Source: an uncultured Desulfovibrio sp.
GTDB taxonomy: Bacteria > Desulfobacterota > Desulfovibrionia > Desulfovibrionales > Desulfovibrionaceae
Length of the DNA: 6,777 bases
NCBI GenBank assembly: GCA_945871415.1
Contig: CAMBWG010000123.1
Coordinates: forward strand, 1-6,777
Reading direction: 5' to 3'
The position numbers and the translations under genes are program-made. The notes under the pieces are model-generated. The model was not told where the DNA came from. It ran no database searches and saw only the letters and a program-made list of their open reading frames with translations. Below, piece after piece: positions 1 to 6,312 of this stretch; the stretch's first letter is position 1; the number at the start of each line of letters is the position of its first letter.

Positions 1-72
1 GGGCTTTCTTTTTTGAGCAAGCCCTCTGTTAACTTTCTGAGTACAATCTGCCCCCCTCTCACCCCATGCCCC

Positions 73-108
73 GCGCCGGGCAGGCGACCCGCCGCCTGCG
101 CCGGGCAG
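73..108. repeat. 11-base direct repeat around a hairpin
   Basis: GCGCCGGGCAG occurs at 73-83 and again at 98-108. Between and overlapping them, GCAGGCG (80-86) can pair with CGCCTGC (93-99) around a six-base loop. The arrangement is seen directly. Its function is unknown, and in GC-rich DNA it could be chance. Confidence 0.45.
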
Positions 109-299
109 CAGCCGCGATGCACAGAGGGACAGCGGCTTAATACGACCAGGGCGTTTTATCTTTTTCGAAGGTGAAACGCGAGGCGGCGGCACAGCGTCGC
201 CCGACCCGAAGCGAGCGAAAAGATCGCGTTTTTTCCGCGAAACGACAGGCTGTATGGTTTGAAATGCTCTAGTTTGTGTTGATACGTCCCGGTGTGAAA

Positions 300-341
300 G
301 GGCCCGGCCTTCCTTGCGGAAAGCCGGGCCCGTAATTTTTT
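300..341 (+). terminator. Strong intrinsic terminator, possibly bidirectional
   Basis: The arm at 300-313 pairs with 318-331 over 14 positions with one C/A mismatch (309 with 322) and a TTGC loop. The top of the stem is almost pure G-C. On the plus strand a run of six T (336-341) follows after GTAA. Read on the minus strand, the same stem is preceded by an A-run and followed by TTT, so it could also end the phosphodiesterase transcript about 220 bases beyond that gene's stop. No plus-strand gene ends nearby inside the window. The plus-strand client is therefore either left of the window or an untranslated RNA. Confidence 0.7.
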
Positions 342-383
342 CCGTTTTGAGAAGTAAGGGGGAGCCTGGGGAAACTACGGGAA

Positions 384-404
384 CGCCTTTCCTTCGGAAA
401 GGCG
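384..404. other. Perfect 9-bp hairpin
   Basis: CGCCTTTCC (384-392) pairs perfectly with GGAAAGGCG (396-404) around a three-base loop. No T-tract follows on either strand, so it is not a canonical terminator. It lies in the 3' flank of the phosphodiesterase gene and may protect the 3' end or assist termination at 300-341. Its tip resembles the tip of the 300-341 stem. Confidence 0.45.
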
Positions 405-493
405 AGACCCTCTCGCGTCAGCCGCGACCGAAGGCAGCCGCAGGCCGTGCCCGTTGCGACGAAGGAATCTACGGGCATCGACAGCAGAGATAA

Positions 494-506
494 GGGGGCT
501 TCCCCC
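494..506 (-). terminator. Weak terminator candidate after the phosphodiesterase gene
   Basis: GGGGG (494-498) pairs with CCCCC (502-506) around a three-base loop. It starts about 47 bases past the stop codon of the minus-strand gene, and the minus strand then reads TTATCTCT. The stem is only five pairs and the T-tract is poor, so efficient termination here is doubtful. The stronger structure at 300-341 may be the real end of the transcript. Confidence 0.3.
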
Positions 507-553
507 GAAAAAAGCGAAACAACAACGTATAAACAGACTGCGGACAGCGTCGG

Positions 554-3478
554 CTAATGTTGTTGTGGTTGCAGCATGTCTACGCGCAGTGTGCCTTCCA
601 TAAAGCGTTCAAAGGCGCTTATGGGCATGGGTTTTGCCATGAGAAAGCCCTGCCCGTAGGTGCAGCCCAGTTTCTTGAGCTGATTGAACTGAGAAAGAGT
701 CTCGATGCCCTCGCACAGAATGTTCATGCCCAGTTCCCTGCCAAGGGCAATAATGGGCCTGAGGAGCTGCTCGTAGCGCTCGTTTTCCAGAAATTCCTTG
801 TCCAGTTTCAGAATGTCGATGGGGAACTTGAACAGGGCCGCCAGCGAGGAATAGCCCTTGCCGAAGTCGTCCAGCGCTATCTTGATGCCGTTTTTGCGGA
901 GGGTGCGGAGATTTTTGAGCAGCAGGGGCAAATTACTTTCCGTCATGCTTTCGGTTATTTCTATGACGATGAGATCCTTGGAAACATTGTAGCGGCGCAG
1001 GGTGTCGATCAGCTTTTCGGCGTAGTTTTCCGTGAGGAAGAGCGCGCGCGACTGATTGACGGAAATGGGGACGACTTCCTTGCCCTGATCCTGACGCCGG
1101 CGCAGCCACTGGCAGATCTGTTCAAGCACGAAGGTGTCCACCAGACGGATAAAGCCGTTCTGCTCGAAGACCGGGATAAACTGATCAGGAGAAAAGTTTT
1201 CGCCCGATGTGCCCTGCCAGCGAATGAGAGCTTCGCCGCCCTTGATGGTGCTGGAGCGGAGGTCGAACTGCGGCTGGATGTAGACCTGAAATTCTCCCGC
1301 TTCCAGCGCGGCAAGCATTCTGTTTTCAATTTGTATGGTGAGCTGCTTTTTATCTTCCAGCGCGGCGCTGTAGTAGGTAAAGGAGGACTTGTAGGCGGTG
1401 TTGCTGATGCTGCTTTGTGCCGTTTCGGCCGCGGCGACAAGGTTTGCCAGCCTGTCAAAATCCGAGGTGACGCGGACAATGCCGATCGTCAGCAGCACAA
1501 GATGCCCGAGCCTTTCGCCATAGGTTGAAAAGATTTTAAAGATATCATTCAGCCTGGCTTCCAGAGCCGCGTCGTCCTTTTCGTGCCAGAGACAGAGAAA
1601 GCGTCCGCCGCCGCAATGGGCGACGATGTCCTGCGAACCGCCGGACATGTGCAGGGCCGTATAGCAGCTTCTGATGGCGGCGTCGCCATACTTGCAGCCG
1701 TAAAGCTGATTGATGTGAATGAGGTGGCGTATATTGGCGCTGAGAATATAGCAGGGTTGTTCCTTTTTCAGCGCCTTTTCCGCCTTGCGCAGAAAGCAGG
1801 CCCGGTTGATGCCCTGGGTGACGAGATCCGTATAGGCCACTTTTTTCAGGCGACGGACTTCCGTGCGGGATGCGCGGATACGCAGGACAAAGAAAAGCGT
1901 CAGCGCGGCAAGAAGCACGCCGTAGTAGTTGCGGATAAGGTAGACAAGCAGATTCATGCCTTCGAGAGGCGGGACCTCCAGCAGGAGGGATTCTATTTCC
2001 GCATTGGAAAGTCCGGCAATTCCCTTGGAAAAGACGGTATGCGCCTGCGGCGGAAGCTGGGGATTGAAGCCCAGCGCCATGGGATAGAAGGCCAGCGTTA
2101 TCTGGTAATGCAGGTTTGAGGCGGCGTCCTTGCTGTGCGGCAGGCCCGGATAAAAGGGAATATAGGCGTCTATTTCCTCACGTTCCAGCGCCGCCCGGCA
2201 TTCCCTTTCCGATGCGAAAAGGAAGACGCAGTCCCTGGGATAGATAAAAAGATAGGCTTCCCGCACGCTGAGCATTTCCCGGGTGGCGCCGATGCGCAGA
2301 CCGCTGCCGGGCGTGACGGATTCCCTGTTTGTCGCCAGCGTTATCTGAGGATTGTAGTAGGGGAGGCCGGTGGCAATCTGATAGCGTTTTCTGAAATTCC
2401 TGCCGGGAAAAACATTGGTGACGATATCGGCCTTGTTTTCCCGCAGCATCGTCAGGCATGATTCGTAATCCGGCGCTGCCACATATTCCAGCGATATGCC
2501 CATGTTCTGCGCAATGCGGGCCACAAAGTTCCGGAGGAAGAGATTATTGCCCTGAAAGGGCGTATCCTCCCCGGCGCTGAGGGCCACCCGGAGTGTCGGG
2601 CGCGTCCGGAGCCATTCCTTTTCTTCTCTGTCGAGGGCAATGTCGATGGGATTGCCCGGATCGATGAAGGTGTTGAAAAAATTGGCAAGCGGTCGCGGGT
2701 TGAAGATTTGCAGGCGGTTCAGCACCTCGTTGACATGCGGAATGAAGTAGGTGTCGTTTTTGGACGAGACAAAGTAGAAGGGCCGGGAGTCGAAAATACC
2801 GGCCACCTTGGTTCTTCTGCCGACGGGGCTGCCGTCCACATAGCCGTCCAGCGTTCCCGCGGCCAGATCGCGCTTGATGTCCGCGGCGCTGCCGTAAAAG
2901 ACAGGCTGAAAGGAAAAGTTGTTCTTCTGCGCGATAGTATTAAAAATATCGTAGTGATAGGAGCCGGTATAAAAGCCGATGCGCAGATTTTCAAAGTCCT
3001 TGAAGTCCATGTAATGAACCGGACTGTCGTGCGGAACATGCAGGGTGGTTGCGTAGATGCCCGCCCGGATATTTGAATACTGGAATTGTCTGGCGCGTTC
3101 CGGCGTCCATGTCATGCCGCAGGCAAGATCGATTTCCCCGGCGGCGAGTTTGTCGGTGACGTTTTCCAGCCCGACCTGCACCCACTGAATATCCCAGTCC
3201 ACAAAGTGATCGAGGGCCTCGAACAGGGCCGGCAAATAGCCCCACAGGGCATTGTCCTTGCTGTGAAAGGAACCGTACTGGCTGAACCAGCCGATTCGGA
3301 CAACGCGCCGTTCGCCGGCGGCGCTTCTGTCCTTGTCGGGGAAGCTGATCAGCGGGCGATGTTCGGGGAGGACAGACGTGGAGACGGCCGCGGCTGCCGA
3401 CAGCGGGAGAAGGAGGCTGGAGACGATGAGAAGGCTGCCAAGGCCGGATTTCAGGATTTGAGGGAACATATGCCGCAT
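554..3478 (-). CDS. Twin solute-binding-domain sensor c-di-GMP phosphodiesterase (degenerate GGDEF plus EAL)
   Basis: Predicted inner-membrane protein that hydrolyses c-di-GMP in the cytoplasm under control of a periplasmic ligand. Residues 1-31 look like a signal peptide ending in an alanine run. Two bacterial family 3 solute-binding domains follow (about 57-275 and 292-503). The first keeps the family motif TWTPERAR with R128, the position that holds the ligand carboxylate in amino-acid binders; the second is more divergent. A membrane helix spans about 512-533. The GGDEF domain (about 545-705) is degenerate: the signature reads GGGRF (623-627) and the metal aspartates are lost (N582, R584), so cyclase activity is unlikely. 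The EAL domain (about 715-965) keeps E749 of EAL, E772, N808, E840, D870-D871, K891, E923 and Q943, with spacing close to active enzymes. The start at 3478 is favoured by an AGGCGG ribosome site. It lies 189 bases after the chemoreceptor gene, same strand. The natural ligand cannot be told. Confidence 0.9.
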   Translation of the reverse strand: MRHMFPQILKSGLGSLLIVSSLLLPLSAAAAVSTSVLPEHRPLISFPDKDRSAAGERRVVRIGWFSQYGSFHSKDNALWGYLPALFEALDHFVDWDIQWVQVGLENVTDKLAAGEIDLACGMTWTPERARQFQYSNIRAGIYATTLHVPHDSPVHYMDFKDFENLRIGFYTGSYHYDIFNTIAQKNNFSFQPVFYGSAADIKRDLAAGTLDGYVDGSPVGRRTKVAGIFDSRPFYFVSSKNDTYFIPHVNEVLNRLQIFNPRPLANFFNTFIDPGNPIDIALDREEKEWLRTRPTLRVALSAGEDTPFQGNNLFLRNFVARIAQNMGISLEYVAAPDYESCLTMLRENKADIVTNVFPGRNFRKRYQIATGLPYYNPQITLATNRESVTPGSGLRIGATREMLSVREAYLFIYPRDCVFLFASERECRAALEREEIDAYIPFYPGLPHSKDAASNLHYQITLAFYPMALGFNPQLPPQAHTVFSKGIAGLSNAEIESLLLEVPPLEGMNLLVYLIRNYYGVLLAALTLFFVLRIRASRTEVRRLKKVAYTDLVTQGINRACFLRKAEKALKKEQPCYILSANIRHLIHINQLYGCKYGDAAIRSCYTALHMSGGSQDIVAHCGGGRFLCLWHEKDDAALEARLNDIFKIFSTYGERLGHLVLLTIGIVRVTSDFDRLANLVAAAETAQSSISNTAYKSSFTYYSAALEDKKQLTIQIENRMLAALEAGEFQVYIQPQFDLRSSTIKGGEALIRWQGTSGENFSPDQFIPVFEQNGFIRLVDTFVLEQICQWLRRRQDQGKEVVPISVNQSRALFLTENYAEKLIDTLRRYNVSKDLIVIEITESMTESNLPLLLKNLRTLRKNGIKIALDDFGKGYSSLAALFKFPIDILKLDKEFLENERYEQLLRPIIALGRELGMNILCEGIETLSQFNQLKKLGCTYGQGFLMAKPMPISAFERFMEGTLRVDMLQPQQH

Positions 3479-3483
3479 GGTAA

Positions 3484-3489
3484 CCGCCT
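3484..3489 (-). promoter_or_regulatory. Ribosome binding site of the phosphodiesterase gene
   Basis: The minus strand reads AGGCGG, then five bases, then ATG at 3478-3476. This is a one-mismatch Shine-Dalgarno sequence. It supports the first ATG over a second in-frame ATG three codons later, which would sit 14 bases away. Confidence 0.5.
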
Positions 3490-3547
3490 GTAAGGATGGC
3501 GCATGATGCCGCGAAAACGCGCCTCCGGTAAGCGTTGTTTGCGAGCA

Positions 3548-3589
3548 GAGAGCGGCAGACGACGTGGGCAGAAGTCGTCTGCCGCTCTC
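3548..3589 (-). other. Perfect 16-bp stem-loop between the two sensory genes
   Basis: The arm at 3548-3563 pairs without mismatch with 3574-3589 around a ten-base loop. It lies in the gap downstream of the chemoreceptor stop and upstream of the phosphodiesterase start. Neither strand has a T-tract after it, so it is not a standard intrinsic terminator. It may be an attenuating or mRNA-stabilising structure, or a copy of a dispersed palindromic repeat. The structure is seen directly; the role is inferred. Confidence 0.6.
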
Positions 3590-3598
3590 CTTGTGCCA

Positions 3599-3634
3599 CC
3601 CGCAGTCAGGCGGGAGGGCTGTGCCTGCTGCGGG
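3599..3634 (-). other. Second stem-loop in the intergenic gap
   Basis: CCCGCAG (3599-3605) pairs with CTGCGGG (3628-3634), then CAGGC (3607-3611) pairs with GCCTG (3623-3627). This gives 12 pairs with one bulged T at 3606 and an 11-base loop. It stands nine bases from the 16-bp stem and 33 bases from the chemoreceptor stop, so a transcript of that gene would form the two hairpins in series. No T-tract follows. Confidence 0.55.
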
Positions 3635-3667
3635 GAACGATGGAAAGAGCCGGAAGGGAAGCGGAGA

Positions 3668-5788
3668 TTAACCGGCTTTCATGGTGCGGACGAGCGAATC
3701 CAGTTCCTGAGACTGTTTGGCCAGTTCGGACACGGCCTGCGAACACTGGCCCATGGCATCCGTAGAGCCGGTGGCCATGGCGTTCACATTCTGGATGGAC
3801 TGGTCAATGGCCTCGCTGGTGGCGGACTGCTCCTCACAGGCTGTGGCAATGGAGCGAATTTCGTTGGCCGAAAATTCCGCTTCGGTCACGATTTTTTCCA
3901 GAGCTTCTTCGGCCTGCGCGGCCAGCTCCGTGGATTTTTCAACCTGGGCAACGGCGGAATCCACGGCGTCCATGCTTTCGTGCATGCTCTTGGCAATGGC
4001 GGTTGTGGCCTTGCCCACATCGGCGGTGGAGACCATGGTCTTTTCCGCCAGCTTGCGCACTTCGTCGGCCACAACGGCAAAGCCGCGTCCGGCTTCACCG
4101 GCACGGGCCGCTTCAATGGCGGCATTCAGAGCAAGCAGGTTCGTCTGATCGGCAATATCGGAAATAACGCCCATGATCTGGGAAATGGCGTCGGTTTTTT
4201 CCTGCAGATCACCCATATTGTTCTTGAGCGTCAGCGAAAGGCTGCGCAGCGCCTGGGCGCTTTCCAGCGAAAGACGGACTTTTTCCTTGCCGTCGTCGGC
4301 GTTTTCGCGCGTCTTGGCGGACATTTCAGAAGCCCGGGCCGCATTGCGGGCAACTTCCTGAATACTGGCCGTCATTTCCGTCATGGCGGAAGCCACTTCC
4401 TGCAGGCTGCGGGCGGCGTTGACGGCGTTGTCCGCCGAGTGACCGATCTGGGCTTCCAGTTCCACGGCGGCCGAGGAGATGATTTCCACACGGCGCTCCA
4501 GATCCGTCGCCGCCGCGATCATGCCTTCACGGCGGGCGTTTTCGGCAAACTGCGCGGCTTCCTGCGCCTGCTGCGTGGCTTCCCGCGCCCTGGCGGTGGC
4601 CTTGTCGGCGGCCTCGGTCTTGTGATTGGCGTCGATGATGTTCTGCTTGAGGGTGGCGACCATGGTGCGCAGGTCGTCGGCCAGCATGCCGATTTCGTCC
4701 TTGCGGAAGATGTCCAGTTCCTGATCCAGATTACCCTGGGCCACGGCCCGGGCAAAGGTCTGGGTCCGGGTCACCGGCCGGGTGATCATCCGGGTGATGA
4801 TGCTGGAGAAGGCCGCGCCGATGACCAGCAGCACAACGCAGGCAATAATGAGCATGCGCAGCGAGCCGCTCAGAATGGTGTTGGTTCTGGTGACGGTATC
4901 AATGGCGCGCGTGGAAAGACGGATGGCGGACTTGTCCAGTTCCCGATACGCTTCCAGATAACTCTGGATGCGCACTTCCCCCAGCTCCACGCGTTTAATC
5001 TGGAGGCGGATCATTTCGTTGGCCTGCTTGGTGAAGCCGTCCAGCGCCTTCTGGGTTTCGTCGAACATGTCGCGGCATTCTTCACGCAGCAGGTTGGCGC
5101 GGATGTTCTGCGCTTCCCGGCGAATGGCGGTCAGGGCATCGAGCTGCGCGGCGAAAGCCTTGCTGTCATGGCGGCGATCCGCAAGCAGCAGCTCGCTCTG
5201 GATGCTTTCCAGCTGCTGGAGAAAGGCGCTGGCCTGCACGAGATTGTGGGAATACTGCACCGCCGCGTTTACATTGCCGTCGGCCAGAAAGCCCCGCTGG
5301 GTCTGCCCCATGGTGGCAATGAGCTTGCCGAACATCTGCTGGGCATTGGTGGCGCCTTCAAGCATGCCCTGAATCGCCTTTTCCGCCTGTTCCTGCACCT
5401 CATGGCCGCTGGCGATGCTTTCGACATACTTGTTGATGAGCGTGGCGTACTTCTGAATGAAAAGCGTCCCTTCCGGAGTCGGGAACCTGGTGTTCAGTTC
5501 CTGCAGTTCCTTGAACATCTGCTGCGAGGCTTCGAGGTACTTCTGCCCCTGGGCGTAGCTTTGCGGGTCGGCGGTTTCAAAGAAAACACGGAGTTGCATG
5601 GCCGCGAGCAGGAGATTCCCCTGCATGGAGTTGAAGATCGTCAGTTTGGGGATGACGTCGTTGGCCATGCTTTCGGAAACGGTGCTGCCTTCGGACATGG
5701 CCTTGGCAGCCATATAAGAGATGATACCGGTAAAGAGAAGAAGGATGGCAAAGCTGCCGCCAATCTTCTTCGCCAGAGTCAGGCGCAT
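3668..5788 (-). CDS. Methyl-accepting chemotaxis protein with large helical sensor domain
   Basis: Transmembrane chemoreceptor that controls CheA through CheW and so biases flagellar rotation. A membrane helix lies at about 11-30. A long periplasmic region (about 31-308) is rich in helix-forming residues. A second membrane helix follows at about 309-331, then a HAMP domain (about 334-390) and a long cytoplasmic coiled coil. The signalling tip is unmistakable: [20 protein letters not shown] at 545-564, followed by [18 protein letters not shown] (565-582). About 140 residues flank the tip on each side, which fits the 40-heptad receptor class. The C-terminus (LVRTMKAG) has no CheR/CheB-binding pentapeptide. 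The roughly 275-residue sensor region exceeds a simple four-helix bundle and matches the size of helical bimodular (HBM) domains, but this assignment is uncertain. The start at 5788 has a strong GGAGGA ribosome site. The gene lies upstream of the phosphodiesterase gene on the same strand. Confidence 0.95.
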   Translation of the reverse strand: MRLTLAKKIGGSFAILLLFTGIISYMAAKAMSEGSTVSESMANDVIPKLTIFNSMQGNLLLAAMQLRVFFETADPQSYAQGQKYLEASQQMFKELQELNTRFPTPEGTLFIQKYATLINKYVESIASGHEVQEQAEKAIQGMLEGATNAQQMFGKLIATMGQTQRGFLADGNVNAAVQYSHNLVQASAFLQQLESIQSELLLADRRHDSKAFAAQLDALTAIRREAQNIRANLLREECRDMFDETQKALDGFTKQANEMIRLQIKRVELGEVRIQSYLEAYRELDKSAIRLSTRAIDTVTRTNTILSGSLRMLIIACVVLLVIGAAFSSIITRMITRPVTRTQTFARAVAQGNLDQELDIFRKDEIGMLADDLRTMVATLKQNIIDANHKTEAADKATARAREATQQAQEAAQFAENARREGMIAAATDLERRVEIISSAAVELEAQIGHSADNAVNAARSLQEVASAMTEMTASIQEVARNAARASEMSAKTRENADDGKEKVRLSLESAQALRSLSLTLKNNMGDLQEKTDAISQIMGVISDIADQTNLLALNAAIEAARAGEAGRGFAVVADEVRKLAEKTMVSTADVGKATTAIAKSMHESMDAVDSAVAQVEKSTELAAQAEEALEKIVTEAEFSANEIRSIATACEEQSATSEAIDQSIQNVNAMATGSTDAMGQCSQAVSELAKQSQELDSLVRTMKAG

Positions 5789-5791
5789 ACT

Positions 5792-5798
5792 TCCTCCA
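5792..5798 (-). promoter_or_regulatory. Strong ribosome binding site of the chemoreceptor gene
   Basis: The minus strand reads TGGAGGAAGT directly before ATG at 5788-5786. The GGAGG core is five or fewer bases from the start codon region, slightly close but strong, and it fixes the start. Confidence 0.75.
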
Positions 5799-5811
5799 CA
5801 GGATACGCGTG

Positions 5812-5833
5812 CCGTCTGTTACTGGGCAGACGG
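5812..5833 (-). other. Small hairpin in the chemoreceptor leader
   Basis: CCGTCTG (5812-5818) pairs perfectly with CAGACGG (5827-5833) around an eight-base loop. It sits 24-45 bases upstream of the chemoreceptor start codon, inside the presumed leader. It could be an operator or a leader structure. It leaves the ribosome site free. Confidence 0.4.
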
Positions 5834-6002
5834 ACAGCCTTCCCCGGTTCCCGGAGCCTGTGAAGAGCCTGCGGATACGCGCACTGAAAGACCGGTACCA
5901 TTTGTGCAGGATACCGTGCGGCGGCGATGAGACAGGATTGCAAGTAGGGGTGTCGGTTGCCGGTAAAGGGTTGCTCGTTAGTCGTGGAGATTTTCCGACT
6001 GT

Positions 6003-6029
6003 TGATCCGAAAAATCCCGGCATGCTTTA
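6003..6029 (-). promoter_or_regulatory. Sigma-28-like (flagellar) promoter candidate
   Basis: The minus strand reads TAAAGCAT (6029-6022), then 11 bases, then TCGGATCA (6010-6003). Against the enterobacterial FliA consensus TAAAGTTT-N11-GCCGATAA this is 6 of 8 and 5 of 8 matches with exact spacing. Chemoreceptor genes are often read by this sigma factor. The leader would be a little over 200 bases, which is long. A short hairpin (TTTACT 6026-6031 with AGTAAA 6035-6040) overlaps the upstream box. Confidence 0.3.
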
Positions 6030-6153
6030 CTTTCAGTAAACGAACCGCGTAGACGATGGCGCATGCCACAAAACCGCCGCGCACACGGTAAAATCCGGAG
6101 GCATGGAACAGGGAAAACGGAGCGGCCCGCAGGGAAAGACAGGAGAGAAAACG

Positions 6154-6170
6154 CTCTCTCTCTCTCTCTC
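6154..6170. repeat. (CT)n dinucleotide tract
   Basis: Seventeen bases of unbroken alternating C and T, extending to a 21-base all-pyrimidine run through 6174. GAGAG at 6143-6147 can pair with its start. Such tracts can change length by replication slippage. It lies about 365 bases upstream of the chemoreceptor start and outside any gene, so a length change would affect regulation at most. Confidence 0.8.
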
Positions 6171-6192
6171 CCTCACATGTTGCGAGCATTGC

Positions 6193-6244
6193 TGCCAAAA
6201 TAATAAGTAAATCAGGCATGTTATAGTCTGAAGAAGTTTTGGCA
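6193..6244. repeat. 8-bp inverted repeat TGCCAAAA / TTTTGGCA
   Basis: TGCCAAAA (6193-6200) and TTTTGGCA (6237-6244) are perfect inverted copies 36 bases apart. A further TGCC (6248-6251) with TTTTGG (6252-6257) follows, so GGCA-AAA-TGCC (6241-6251) is also a small palindrome. The AT-rich setting next to a recombinase gene would suit protein-binding or att-arm sites, but no family consensus is recognised. Confidence 0.45.
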
Positions 6245-6254
6245 AAATGCCTTT

Positions 6255-6272
6255 TGGATAACAAATGGATAA
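6255..6272. repeat. Direct repeat TGGATAA with 11-base period
   Basis: TGGATAA occurs at 6255-6261 and 6266-6272, eleven bases apart, close to one DNA turn. It lies about 40 bases before the recombinase start. This would suit tandem binding of a regulator, excisionase or the recombinase arm domain; the function is inferred only from spacing and place. Confidence 0.35.
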
Positions 6273-6312
6273 TCATCTTCCAATTTGAGTAATTCGCCGT
6301 TATTATTTCTTC

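Larger units (their letters stand above)
1..553. other. Gene-free left flank
   Basis: I see no convincing coding region here on either strand; short open frames lack a plausible start context and any recognisable protein pattern. The stretch is GC-rich up to about 250 and contains an 11-base direct repeat, several short hairpins, the strong terminator at 300-341 and two smaller hairpins that lie 3' of the phosphodiesterase gene. The first 24 bases form a short inverted repeat (GGGCTT at 1-6 with AAGCCC at 19-24). It could be part of a terminator cut by the window edge. No tRNA or rRNA was recognised. Confidence 0.6.
5789..6312. other. Gene-free region between chemoreceptor and recombinase
   Basis: About 520 bases without a supported gene; this is a divergent region, with the chemoreceptor read leftward and the recombinase rightward. 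It holds the chemoreceptor ribosome site and leader hairpin, a sigma-28-like promoter candidate, a (CT)n tract and an AT-rich segment from about 6193 with short inverted and direct repeats. Open frames on the minus strand continue across it into the recombinase antisense, without any protein pattern. No tRNA gene or recognisable tRNA 3' fragment was found, so no attachment site can be named. Confidence 0.6.

Noticed and set aside
269..478. 69-codon minus-strand frame across the terminator
   Set aside because: It is built from the terminator and hairpin sequence, with no ribosome site or protein pattern.
557..3076. Several plus-strand open frames opposite the phosphodiesterase gene
   Set aside because: All lie antisense to a gene with intact catalytic motifs and show no recognisable protein features.
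3574..3596. Sigma-54-like promoter on the minus strand (TGGCAC with GC at the right spacing)
   Set aside because: The -12 box reads GAGC rather than TTGC, and it runs into the 16-bp stem; the match is too weak.
3503..5863. 786-codon open frame on the plus strand opposite the chemoreceptor
   Set aside because: It is rich in Gly, His and Phe with no domain pattern, and mirrors the clear chemoreceptor on the other strand. GC-rich codon use explains the long open frame.
6220..6247. Minus-strand housekeeping promoter with TATAAC as -10 box
   Set aside because: The good -35 match TTGCCA is only 14 bases away and the 16-base alternative is poor.
5830..6312. tRNA gene or tRNA 3' fragment as attachment site
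   Set aside because: I looked for the T-arm consensus on both strands and found only poor resemblances, with no cloverleaf.
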